In this document: positions 20,082 to 28,492 of the stretch, piece by piece | Position numbering within the stretch: the first letter of the stretch is position 1 | Layout of the letters: each line of letters begins with the position of its first letter | Origin: Thermus sp. 2.9 | GTDB taxonomy: Bacteria; Deinococcota; Deinococci; Deinococcales; Thermaceae | Assembly (NCBI RefSeq): GCF_000794385.1 | Contig: NZ_JTJB01000036.1 | Coordinates: forward strand, 1 to 64,000 | Reading direction: 5' to 3' | Length of the DNA stretch: 64,000 nucleotides | The notes under the pieces: generated by a model | The model's input: the letters and a program-made list of their open reading frames with translations, nothing else | The model's database searches: none | Told to the model about the DNA's origin: nothing | Program-made: the position numbers and the translations under genes

Positions 20082-22764
20082 TCACTTGAAGGCCTCTTCC
20101 AAAAGGGCTTCCTGCTCCAGCCGGTGGACCTTGGACGAGCCCACGGCGGGGCTTGGGGACTCGGGCCGGGCCACCACGCTGAAGGGGTGGCCGAAGATCT
20201 CCCCGCAGAAGCGGGCGGAAAGGTACCACCAGGCCCCCTGGTTGACGGGTTCCTCCTGCACGTACACCACGGGGGTCTTCTTGGGGTAAGGAGCGAGGGC
20301 TTCCTTAAGCTCCTCCTCCGGGAAGGGGTAAAGAAGTTCCAGGCGAAGGATGGCCACGTCCTCCGCCCCCAGCTCCCGCCTCTTGGCCAAAAGCTCGTAG
20401 TAGACCTTGCCCGAGGTGAGGAGGACCTTCCTCGCCCCCTTCACCCGCTCGGGGATCACCTTCTGGAAGCGGCCTTGGGCGAGCTCCTCCAGGCTGGACA
20501 CCACCTCGGGGTGGCGGAGGAGGCTTTTGGGGGTCATGACCACCAAGGGTTTGCGGATGGGGCGCTTCACCTGGCGGCGCAGGAGGTGGAAGAACTGGGC
20601 GGGGGTGGTGGGGTAGGCCACCTGGAGGTTGTCCTTGGCCCCAAGTTGCAAGAAGCGCTCCAGCCGGGCGGAGGAGTGCTCGGGGCCTTGGCCCTCCAGG
20701 CCGTGGGGCAGGAGGAGGACGAGGCCGGAAAGCCGCCCCCACTTGGCCTCGGCGCTGGCCAGGAACTGGTCAATGTAGACCTGGGCCACGTTGGCGAAGT
20801 CCCCGAACTGGGCCTCCCAGAGGATGAGCCCCTCGGGGTAGTCCAGGCTGTAGCCGTACTCAAAGCCCAAGACCCCGGCCTCGGAGAGGGGGGAGTTGTG
20901 GATCTCCACGGGGGCCTGACCCTCCGCCAGGTGCTCCAGGGGGATGTAGCGCTCCCCGGTGCGGTAGTCGTAAAGGGCGGCGTGGCGCTGGGTGAAGGTG
21001 CCCCTTAGGGCGTCTTGCCCCGTGAGGCGCACCCGGTGCCCTTCCGCCGCCAGGGTGGCGAAGGCCAGGGCCTCCGCCGCCGCCCAGTCCAGGGGCCGCT
21101 TTTCCTCCGCCATCTCCAGGCGGGCCTCGAGGAAGCGCTTAAGCTTGGGGTGCACCTGGAAGCCCTCGGGCAGGGTGGCGAGCCGCACCAGCAGGTTGCG
21201 CAAGGCCTCCTTGGCCACCCCGGTCTCCACCTCGGGCACCAGGTGGTCCGGCCCCCCCACGTATCCCTGCCAGAGGCCGGAAAGCCCATGGGGCACCACG
21301 GGGCCGGGCTCCGCCTTCACCCGGGCGAACTCGCTTTCCAGCCGCTCCAGGTAGGCCGCCTCCAGGGCCTTGAGCTCCTCCTTCCGCACCACCCCTTCCG
21401 CCTCGAGCCTTTCGGCGTAGACCTTCCACGGCTCGGGCCTTTGGGCGATGCGGGCGTACAGGGTGGGCTGGGTGAAGGTGGGCTCGTCCGTCTCGTTGTG
21501 CCCCCGGCGGCGGTAGCCCACCAGGTCAATGACCACGTCCTTGCCGAAGCGGCTCCGGTACTCCAGGGCCAGGCGCAGGACGAACCAGAGCTCGTCCACC
21601 GCCTCGGCGTTCACGTGGAAGACGGGGGCCCCCACCATCTTGGCGATGTCCGTGGGGTAGCGGCAGGAGGTGTACTCGGAGGGAAGGGTGGTGAAGCCCA
21701 GTTGGTTGTTGGCCACCACGTGCAGGGTCCCCCCCACCCGGTAGCCGGGAAGCTGGGAAAGGTTTAGGGTTTCCTGCACGATCCCCTCGCCGATGAAGGC
21801 GGAGTCCCCGTGGACCAGGATGGCCAGGCCCCGCCGCCGCTCCCGGTCCCCGAAGCGGTCCTGCTTGGCGCGAAGCCGCCCCAGGGTCACGGGGTTCACG
21901 AACTCCAGGTGGCTTGGGTTGAAGTTCAAGGAAACGTGGACCTTGCCGTAAGGGGTTTCCTGGTCGCTGGAGAAGCCCAGGTGGTACTTCACGTCCCCGC
22001 TGTAGCCCTCGGGGAAGATCTCCTCAAACTCGCGGAAGATGCGCTCAAAGGGCTTCCCCGCCACGTGGGCCAGGACGTTGAGCCGGCCCCGGTGGGCCAT
22101 GCCCAAGACCACCTCCTTGACCCCGTGCCGGGCCGCCTCCACCACCGCCTCCTTGAGGAGGGGGATGAGGCTTTCCAAGCCCTCGGCGCTGAAGGTCTTG
22201 GCCCCCAGGTACTTCCGCTGCAAGAAGGCCTCAAAGAGGCTCGCCTGCATCAAGGCCCCCAGCATGCGGCGGCGCACCTCGGGGGAGGGGCTTTCCCAAG
22301 GAGCCTCAATGCGGGCGAGGAGCCACTCCCTTTCCTCGGGCTCCACGTGGGCCACCTCAAAGCCCACGGGACCCAGGTAAGTGGCCTCTAGCCGCTCCAG
22401 GAGGGCCCCCAAGGTGGGGGCGCCAAAAAGGGGGGGAAGGGGCCGGGAAAGGTCTTTTTGGGACAGGCCCTGGGCCTCCAGGGCGAGGGCCTTGGGCCTG
22501 GGCCTTTCCCCGCCCAAGGGGTCTATCCGGGCCGCCAGGTGCCCGAGCTCCCGGTAGGCCTGGACCAGGCGCTCCACCTTAAGGAGGAAGCCTAGGTCCA
22601 CCGCCTCCGCCACGGGGACGTTGGGGGCAGGCGTTCTCGTCGCCCGTCCTCGAGGGTCAGGCGGTGAAGTAGCGCCGCCACTCCTCCGGCAGGGAAAAAG
22701 GGTCCTCCAGGTACGCCCGGTAGAGGGCCTCCAGATAGCCTTGGCTTTCCAGCGTGAGCTCCAT
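20082..22764 (-). pseudogene. sucA: 2-oxoglutarate dehydrogenase E1, frameshift near the N-terminus
   Basis: Thiamine-diphosphate-dependent decarboxylase of the TCA cycle. A long frame (843 aa, 20082-22613) carries all catalytic parts, including GMAHRGRLNVLAHVAG and GDSAFIGEGIVQETLNLSQL. The authentic start is very likely the ATG at 22764. It has a GGAGG site, and its first 35 codons give the typical E1 opening (SQGYLEALYRAYLEDPFSLP, then EEWRRYF) before a stop at 22657. A single-base indel near 22657-22670 would join it to PDPRGRATR and then the main frame, giving about 893 aa. Sequencing error is likely, since translation could otherwise start only internally, at the GTG at 22613. Confidence 0.88.
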
Positions 22765-22781
22765 CCTGCCTCCTCAAGGGG

Positions 22782-22824
22782 CGGTATACCCCCTTCATCT
22801 ACGCTACACCAAAAGCCGGTGTAG
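22782..22824. promoter_or_regulatory. Divergent sucA / enoyl-CoA hydratase control region with inverted repeat
   Basis: The inverted repeat CTACACC-N7-GGTGTAG occupies 22804-22824. On the minus strand it overlaps the TTGGTG that lies 18 bp before TATACC (22787-22782) ahead of sucA. On the plus strand it covers the -35 zone of the TACAAT box (22838-22843) that precedes the hydratase ATG by 6 nt. A dimeric regulator bound here, for example a TetR-type acyl-CoA sensor, could control both directions. The repeat is seen; the regulator is inferred. Confidence 0.5.
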
Positions 22825-22849
22825 GTGCGCCATCCCTTACAATGGGACC

Positions 22850-23614
22850 ATGGTCCTGAAGGAGCAAAGCGACGGCGTTCTCCTCCTCACCCTGAACCGG
22901 CCCGAGAAACTCAACGCCCTCACCGGCGCCCTCCTGGAGGAGCTTCACCGAACCCTAGCCGAGGCGAACCGGGACCCCGGGGTGCGGGCCGTCCTCCTCA
23001 CGGGGGCGGGGCGGGCCTTCTCCGCCGGGCAGGACCTCACGGAGTTCGGCGAGGAAAAGCCCGACTACGAGGCCCACCTCCGCCGCTACAACCGCGTGGT
23101 GGAGGCCTTGAGCGGCCTGGAAAAGCCCCTGGTGGTGGCGGTGAACGGGCCGGCGGCGGGGGCGGGGATGAGCCTCGCCCTTTGGGGGGACTTACGCCTG
23201 GCCGCCGCCGGGGCCACCTTCACCACCGCCTTCGTCCGGATCGGGCTGGTGCCGGACTCGGGGATGAGCTTCCTCCTACCCCGGCTCGTGGGGCTCGCCA
23301 AGGCCCAGGAGCTCCTCTTCCTCTCCCCGCGCCTTTCCGCCGAGGACGCCTTGGCCCTGGGCCTCGTCCACCGGGTGGTGCCGGCGGAAAGGCTCATGGA
23401 GGAGGCCCTGGCCCTGGCCCGGGAACTGGCCCAAGGCCCCACCCGGGCCTACGTCCTCACGCGGAAGCTCCTCCTGGAAACCTATCGGCTTTCCTTGGAG
23501 GAGGCCTTGGGCCTCGAGGCCATACTGCAAGGGGAGGCGGGCCGCACCCTGGACCACGAGGAAGGGGTGAGGGCCTTTAGGGAAAAGCGCCCACCCCGCT
23601 TCCAAGGCCGATGA
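22850..23614 (+). CDS. Enoyl-CoA hydratase/isomerase family protein
   Basis: A 254-aa crotonase-fold enzyme acting on acyl-CoA substrates. The oxyanion-hole motifs are GAGRAFSAGQDL and NGPAAGAGMSLALWGDLRLA, followed by VRIGLVPDSGMSFLLPRLVG. The Asp at the end of VPDSG, rather than a second glutamate, resembles PaaG-type 2-(1,2-epoxy)phenylacetyl-CoA isomerases, though phenylacetate genes are not visible around it. The ATG at 22850, with a TACAAT box 6 nt upstream, gives a leaderless message and the usual length; a longer upstream frame crosses the promoter. It overlaps ruvA by 4 bp. Confidence 0.85.
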   Translation: MVLKEQSDGVLLLTLNRPEKLNALTGALLEELHRTLAEANRDPGVRAVLLTGAGRAFSAGQDLTEFGEEKPDYEAHLRRYNRVVEALSGLEKPLVVAVNGPAAGAGMSLALWGDLRLAAAGATFTTAFVRIGLVPDSGMSFLLPRLVGLAKAQELLFLSPRLSAEDALALGLVHRVVPAERLMEEALALARELAQGPTRAYVLTRKLLLETYRLSLEEALGLEAILQGEAGRTLDHEEGVRAFREKRPPRFQGR

Positions 23615-24186
23615 TCCGCTACCTCCAGGGGAAGGTCCTCAAGAAGGAGGAGGGGGGCTTCCTCCTCCTGGTGGGCGGGGTTGGGTTTTTCGTCCAAGCC
23701 CCAGGCCCCTTCCTGGCAAGCCTGCGGGAGGGCCAGGAGGTGGCGGTCCACACCCACCTCCAGCTCAAGGAGGAGGGCCTCGCCCTCTTCGGCTTCCCCG
23801 AGGAGGAAAGCCTCGCCCTCTTTGAACTCCTCCTCTCCGTGAGCGGGGTGGGGCCCAAGGTGGCCCTCTCCCTCCTCTCCGCCCTTACCCCCAAGCTCCT
23901 GGCCCGGGCCCTAATGGAAGGGGACCTAAGGCTCCTCACCGCGGCAAGCGGCGTGGGGCGGCGGCTTGCCGAGCGCCTGGCCCTGGAGCTCAAGGGCAAG
24001 GTCCCCCCAAGCCTCCTCACCGGGGAAAAGGTGGAAAGCGAGGCGGCGGAGGAAGCGGTGTTGGCCCTGGCCGCCTTGGGCTTCAAGGAGGGGCAGGCGC
24101 GGAGCGTGGTCCTGGACCTCCTGGCCCAAAACCCCAAGGCCAAGGCGCAAGAGCTCATCAAGGAGGCCCTAAAGCGCCTGCGCTAA
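23611..24186 (+). CDS. ruvA: Holliday junction DNA helicase subunit RuvA
   Basis: Tetrameric junction-binding subunit that loads RuvB for branch migration. The 191-aa protein has the OB-fold N-terminal domain (MIRYLQGKVLKKEEGGFLLL), two helix-hairpin-helix motifs (LLLSVSGVGPKVALSLLSAL and LLTAASGVGRRLAERLALEL), an acidic linker and the C-terminal RuvB-binding helices ending in LIKEALKRLR. It starts 4 bp inside the hydratase gene, an ATGA overlap, and converges on the histidine kinase gene with a 4-bp overlap. ruvB is not adjacent. Confidence 0.95.
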   Translation: MIRYLQGKVLKKEEGGFLLLVGGVGFFVQAPGPFLASLREGQEVAVHTHLQLKEEGLALFGFPEEESLALFELLLSVSGVGPKVALSLLSALTPKLLARALMEGDLRLLTAASGVGRRLAERLALELKGKVPPSLLTGEKVESEAAEEAVLALAALGFKEGQARSVVLDLLAQNPKAKAQELIKEALKRLR

Positions 24187-25384
24187 GCCTCGGCCAGGGG
24201 CAAGACCAGCCGGGCCACCAGGCCAGAGGGGGCGTTGGGAAGAAGTTCCAACCTCCCCCCGTGGGCCTCCGCCACCTTCTTGGCCACGGACAGGCCAAGC
24301 CCCTCCCCGGGAGCCCTCGAGGCCCTAAAGAAGGGGCGGCCCGCCTCCTTCAAGGCTTCTTCCGGCATCCCCGGGCCCTGGTCCAGGACCGATAAGGTGG
24401 CCTCCTTCCCCGCCACCTCCAAGACCACCCGCACCCCCTTCCCTTCCCCGTGGAGGAGGGCGTTTTGCAGGAGGTTCCTCAGGGCCTGGGTCAGGAGGAG
24501 GGGATCGCCCTGGAAGGGAAGGGTCTGAGGCCCCTGGTAGGGCACGCCGAAGGCCGCCGCCTCCCTTTGGGCCAGTGCGGCCAGGTCCAGGTCCGCCCGC
24601 TCCACCCTTCCCTCCCGGGCCAGGAGCAAAAGGGCCTCCACCAGCCGCTTCATGCGGAGAAGCTCCTCCTTGGCGGCGGAAAGGGCCTCCTCCTGGGAGA
24701 GGTAGCCCCGCTCCGCCGCCTCCACCTGGGCGAGGGCGGCGGCCACCGGGGTCCTCAGCTCGTGGGCGGCGTCCCGGGTGAAGCGCCGCTCCCTTTCCCA
24801 AAAGGCCTCCAAGCGCTCCAGCATGTGGTTGAAGGCCCCGGCCAAGGCCCTAAGCTCCCCCCCGCCCTCCGGAGGCACGCGCAGGGACAGGTCCTGGGAG
24901 TCCGCCACCCTTCGCGCCACCTCCGTGAGGCGGGAAAGGGGCCTGAGGGCGGCCCCCGCCAGGCGCCCGGCAAGGAGGGCGAAGAGGAGGGTCAGCACCC
25001 CCCCCACCCCGAAAAGGGTCAGGCGGAAGCGGCTTAGGGCGAAGGCGGCCCCGGGGTCGTACCGGGCCACGCTCAAGGTTCCCCCCGGCACCTCCAGGAC
25101 CAAAACCCGCCACCCCTCCCGCCAGTAGGCCCCCGGGGGTAGATCAGCGAGCTCGGGGAAGTTGGCGCTCTGCTGCCTCGCCTCCCCCTGCACCAAGCGG
25201 AAGGCGAACTCGCCCCTAGGGGGCCTCCGCCCCTCGGCCAGGGCCTGAACGTAAAAGAGAAGGGAGCGGTCCAGGTCCGCCTCCACCAGGCGCTTAAGGG
25301 CCACGTAGCTCAAGGCCCCCTGGAAGAGGAGGGCAAGCCCGATGGCCAGGGCAAAAAAAGGGCCAGGCGGGTCCTAAGGCTCAT
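24183..25384 (-). pseudogene. Sensor histidine kinase, frameshifted in the first membrane segment
   Basis: Membrane-bound HisKA kinase. A good frame (24183-25313 and a little beyond) has a periplasmic segment, a second membrane helix (LTLFGVGGVLTLLFALLAG), a HAMP linker, the phosphorylatable His in AAHELRTPVAAAL, the N box LLQNALLHGEG, G1 LDQGPGMPEEAL and G2 GLGLSVAKKVAEAHGG. The expected start is the ATG at 25384 (MSLRTRLAL...), overlapping the regulator stop by 11 bp. A run of seven A at 25353-25359, where eight are needed, throws the first helix out of frame. Partner of the response regulator upstream. Confidence 0.85.
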
Positions 25385-26033
25385 CCCCAAGCCGGTACCC
25401 CCCGGGCACGGTGCGCACCACCTGGGGGTGGAGCTTCTGCCTGAGGTAGTGCACGTACACCTTCACCGCCCCCACCCTCTCCCCGTCCCCGAAGACCTTC
25501 TCCGCCACCTCCTCGGGGGAGAAAACCCGCTCCGGGTGGAGGACGAAAAGCTCCAAAAGGGCAAACTCCCTTAAGGAGAGGTCCACCCGCTTTCCCCCCA
25601 CATAGACCGCCCGCGCCGCCAGGTCCACCTCCAAAGCCCCAAGGCGCACCCGGCTTTCCTTGACCGCGGAGGCCCGGCGCAAGAGGGCCCGCACCCGGGC
25701 CAGGAGCTCCTCCAGGTGGAAGGGCTTCACCAGATAGTCGTCCCCGCCCAGGTCCAGGCCCAAAACGCGGTCCTCCAAGGCGTCCCGGGCGGTGAGGAAG
25801 AGGATGGGCCCCTGGTAGCCCGCCTCCCGCACCTCCTGGGCGAAGCGGAAGCCCCCGTCCGGGTCCTCGGGCAGGCGCACGTCCAGGATCATGAGGTCGG
25901 GCTCCCCTTCCAAAAAGGCCTCCCGGGCCGCCTCGAGGCCCTGGGCCCAGCGCACCCCGTACCCCTGGGCCGCCAGCGCCCCCGCCACCGCCCGGCCCAG
26001 GCGGGGCTCGTCCTCCAAGAGGAACACCTGCAC
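25374..26033 (-). CDS. OmpR/PhoB-family response regulator
   Basis: Two-domain DNA-binding regulator of 219 aa. The receiver has the acidic pair E7/D8, the phospho-acceptor Asp51 in LMILDVRLP, Thr in FLTARD and Lys in YLVKPFH. The winged-helix output domain (LREFALLELFVLHPERVFSP, VKVYVHYLRQKL) is complete. It starts at a GTG and is divergent from the ApbE gene across an 83-bp region with phased repeats, so it probably controls both its own operon and the electron-transfer module. The stimulus cannot be told from sequence. Confidence 0.92.
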   Translation of the reverse strand: MQVFLLEDEPRLGRAVAGALAAQGYGVRWAQGLEAAREAFLEGEPDLMILDVRLPEDPDGGFRFAQEVREAGYQGPILFLTARDALEDRVLGLDLGGDDYLVKPFHLEELLARVRALLRRASAVKESRVRLGALEVDLAARAVYVGGKRVDLSLREFALLELFVLHPERVFSPEEVAEKVFGDGERVGAVKVYVHYLRQKLHPQVVRTVPGGYRLGDEP

Positions 26034-26053
26034 GCTTCCAGTATGCGCCGGGC

Positions 26054-26094
26054 GGGTTAGCCGGGGGTTATGGCCCGCTAACGCCCGCCTAACC
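26054..26094. promoter_or_regulatory. Phased repeats between the response regulator and apbE
   Basis: Two copies of GGGTTA start 11 bp apart (26054, 26065) and two copies of CTAAC start 11 bp apart (26078, 26089). The second pair is the inverted counterpart of the first. OmpR-type regulators bind direct repeats with about 10-11 bp spacing, so this is a likely operator for the adjacent regulator. A CATACT box precedes the regulator GTG on the minus strand (26046-26041). Confidence 0.5.
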
Positions 26095-26116
26095 GCCCTA
26101 CCCTACCCTTTAGGGC

Positions 26117-26871
26117 ATGGGCCGGCACGGGGCCAGGTGGGAAGGCGTCCTGGGAAGCTTCCTGGAGGTGGAGGTGGAAGCGCCCTGGGGCCGGGGGCCA
26201 AAGGTCCTCGCGGCCGCTTTAGAAGAGGTGCGCCGCCTGGAGGGCGTCTTCAGTCGCCACCGGGAAAGCGAGCTCACCCACCTGGTGCGCCAAGGCGGGG
26301 GAAGGCCGGGCCCGGAGCTTATGGAGGTCCTCCGCCTGGCCCTAAGCCTCCAGGAGGCCACGGGCGGGGCCTTCCACCCCGCCCCCCGCCATGGGGGTGA
26401 GGCCTTGCGCTTCCAGGGGGAAGAGGTGGCCATCCTCGCCCCCCTGGACCTGGACGGCCTGGCCAAAGGGCTACATCGCCGACAAGGCGGTGGCGGCCGC
26501 CCTAAGGGCGGGGGCCCGGGCCGCCTTGGTGAACCTGGGCGGGACCTGGCCCGGCAGGGCCCAGGGGAGGCGGAGTCCTGGTGGAAGACCCCCTGGGTCC
26601 CGATAACGCCCCCCCCGCCTTCCGCCTCCGCCTCGGCCAAGGGGGGGTGGCCACCAGCGGGGTGCGCCACAAGGGGGCCCACCTCCTGGACCCCCGCACC
26701 CTAAGGCCCGCTCCCGGGCTCCAGGCCACGGTCCTGGCCCCTTCCGCCTGCCTGGCGGATGGCCTCACCAAGGCCCTTTTCGTCTTGGGACGGGAGGCTT
26801 TTCCAGTCCTCGCCCGCTTCCGGGCCCAAGGGGTGCTCTTCACCCCCCAAGGCCCCGTGGCCGGCCCATAG
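26117..26871 (+). pseudogene. apbE: FAD:protein FMN transferase (ApbE), frame broken in three places
   Basis: ApbE attaches FMN covalently to Thr residues of exported flavoproteins. All domains are recognisable but spread over three frames: SFLEVEVEAPWG and GGAFHPAP first, then DGLAKGYIADKAV and VNLGG, then ATSGVRHKGAHLLDPRTLRP and CLADGLTKALFVLG. The breaks lie near 26467-26470 (extra G), 26541-26543 (missing G) and about 26568-26573. Three indels in about 110 bp make true decay possible, though the same kind of error occurs throughout the window. No lipobox or signal peptide is seen. It is followed by DUF2271 and PepSY genes. Confidence 0.82.
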
Positions 26872-26880
26872 GAGGGGAGA

Positions 26881-27420
26881 ATGCTCAAGCGCTACTACAG
26901 CCGGAGGAGCTTTTTCAGGCGGGTTTTGGGCGGGGTTTTGGCCTTAGGGATGGCCCGGGCCCAGGGGAAGCCCTGGCCCCAAGGGATGGAACTCCAGGTG
27001 AGCTTCGCCTATGAGGGCGGGGGCTTCCGCTACCGCGCCCCCTACGTGGCGGTGTACGTGGAGGACGAGCGGGGCAACCTGGTGCGCACCCTGGGCCTTT
27101 TCCTCATGCCGGGGAAAGGGGAAAGGTGGTGGAACGAGCTGAGGCGCTACTTCGCCCTGGGGGACCTGGCCCGCATGCGGGCCCTCTCCGGCCCCACCCG
27201 GCCCCCGGGGCGCTACACCCTGGCCTGGGACGGCAAGGACGAAGGGGGGCGCACCGTGGCCCAAGGGAACTACCACGTGTGCGTGGAGTACGCCCGGGAG
27301 CACGGGCCCTACGAGCTCTTCCGCGAGAAGGTGGAAATCGGGGAAAAGCCCTTCCAAAAGACCTACGCCCTGAAGGGGGAACTCCAGGAGGTGCGCCTTG
27401 ACTACGGCCGGAAGGCCTAG
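26881..27420 (+). CDS. DUF2271 domain protein, exported (Tat-like signal)
   Basis: A 179-aa protein starting with a twin-arginine-like leader (SRRSFFRRVLGGVLALGMARAQ), so probably exported folded. The remainder (LQVSFAYEGGGFRYRAPYVA, VYVEDERGNLVRTL, TLAWDGKDEGGR) matches my recollection of DUF2271, a FlgD-like immunoglobulin fold often found beside ApbE and PepSY genes. It begins 9 bp after the apbE stop. I see no Thr-Gly flavinylation motif of the FMN-binding type. Role in periplasmic electron transfer is by association. Confidence 0.78.
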   Translation: MLKRYYSRRSFFRRVLGGVLALGMARAQGKPWPQGMELQVSFAYEGGGFRYRAPYVAVYVEDERGNLVRTLGLFLMPGKGERWWNELRRYFALGDLARMRALSGPTRPPGRYTLAWDGKDEGGRTVAQGNYHVCVEYAREHGPYELFREKVEIGEKPFQKTYALKGELQEVRLDYGRKA

Positions 27421-27436
27421 GGGCGGGACGAGCTCC

Positions 27437-28012
27437 TTGCGGGCCAAGCTTTACGCCTGGGCCCGGACCCTGCACCTTTACCTCTCCCTGGTGGCCTTTC
27501 TCTCCATCCTCTTCTTCGCCGTGACAGGCCTCACCCTGAACCACCCCGAGTGGTTCGGGGAAGGGAAGGTGGGGAAGCTCTCCGGCACCCTCCCCCATGC
27601 GCCCTACCTAGAGGGGGAAAGCGTGGACTGGCTCGCCTTGGCGGAGGACCTGAGGGCCTTGGGGCTCAGGGGACGGGTGGCAGACCGGGGGCAAAGCGGC
27701 GACCAAGCCTGGCTTTCCTTCCGCGCCCCCGGCTACGGGGCCGACGCCCAGGTGGACCTCAAGACGGGGGCCTACACCCTAACCCTCACGGAGGCGGGCC
27801 TGGTGGCGGTTCTGAACGACCTGCACAAGGGTCGGGACACCCCTTCGGGGTGGCGGTGGGTCCTGGACCTCTCCGCCCTCTTCCTGGCTCTGGTGAGCCT
27901 CACGGGGCTTCTCCTGAGCCTCCTCTTCCGCAAGACGCGGAAGGCGGCCCTCCTCACCCTCCTTTCGGGCCTCCTCCTCTTCGGGGGCCTGGCCCTTTGG
28001 GCCGCCTTATAG
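27437..28012 (+). CDS. PepSY-associated membrane protein
   Basis: A 191-aa protein with an N-terminal membrane helix (LYLSLVAFLSILFFAVTGLT), a periplasmic PepSY-like part, and two C-terminal helices (LSALFLALVSLTGLLLSLLF and LLTLLSGLLLFGGLALW). This is the layout of PepSY_TM proteins that accompany flavinylated ferric reductases and related complexes. I use the TTG at 27437, just before LRAKLYAWART; the frame is open back to a TTG at 27398 inside the previous gene, so the start is uncertain. Last gene of the apbE module. Confidence 0.75.
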   Translation: MRAKLYAWARTLHLYLSLVAFLSILFFAVTGLTLNHPEWFGEGKVGKLSGTLPHAPYLEGESVDWLALAEDLRALGLRGRVADRGQSGDQAWLSFRAPGYGADAQVDLKTGAYTLTLTEAGLVAVLNDLHKGRDTPSGWRWVLDLSALFLALVSLTGLLLSLLFRKTRKAALLTLLSGLLLFGGLALWAAL

Positions 28013-28492
28013 CTCGTCCAAGACCTCCCTGGGCGCGCGCTGCACGCCCAGGTACCCCCCTTCCTTCAGGATGAGGGGGAAAAGGGCCTCCAAAGGCCCC
28101 TCCAGGGCCAAAAGGGTCTCCCCGCGCAAGGCCCTTAGCCCCTCGGGGATGGGGGCCTCGAGGCCATAGGGGAAAAGGGCCAAGGCCCCTTCCCCCGGCG
28201 TCCCCTCCCCTCGGTCCAGGTGGAGGGCCACGGGCTCCAAAAAGCCCAGGAAGCGGGTGCGGTTCGCCTCGCGGCGGAAGGCCTGGAGGGCCTTTGGGCT
28301 TTCCGCCCCCTGCCAAAGAAGGAGGTCCGCCTCCCCGGAAAACCCCACCAGGCTGTACACGGCCAAGAACCCCTCCCGCCCCTGCCAGCGGGCGAGGAAC
28401 TGGGCGAAATCCTCCTTCAGGTGCTCCTGCTGCTCCGCCTCGAGGCGGCGGAACTCGGGGAGGAGGCGGAAGAGGGCGAAGCTAAAAATCAT
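28007..28492 (-). CDS. Half-size chlorite-dismutase-like protein
   Basis: A 161-aa protein directly following the coproheme decarboxylase gene (the stop-to-start gap is nil). Several segments line up with the N-terminal half of that protein: the F-rich start, GFLAVYSLVGF, DLLLW (compare DLLFL) and ANRTRFLGF (compare NKSRFARHL). It lacks the second ferredoxin-like domain region containing the heme-ligand His (KAHGETGRKY). So it probably has one ferredoxin-like alpha-beta barrel half without heme ligand and may be a partner or regulator of the enzyme. The relationship is by eye and not tested. Confidence 0.6.
   Translation of the reverse strand: MIFSFALFRLLPEFRRLEAEQQEHLKEDFAQFLARWQGREGFLAVYSLVGFSGEADLLLWQGAESPKALQAFRREANRTRFLGFLEPVALHLDRGEGTPGEGALALFPYGLEAPIPEGLRALRGETLLALEGPLEALFPLILKEGGYLGVQRAPREVLDEL

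Noticed and set aside
22592-22798. Separate 68-aa gene upstream of sucA
   Set aside because: It is an alternative frame across the sucA start; the ATG at 22764 gives the true E1 N-terminus in another frame.
26041-26116. CRISPR-like or tandem repeat array in the apbE upstream region
   Set aside because: Only short 5-6 bp repeats at 11-bp phase; better explained as regulator sites. No CRISPR array was seen in the window.
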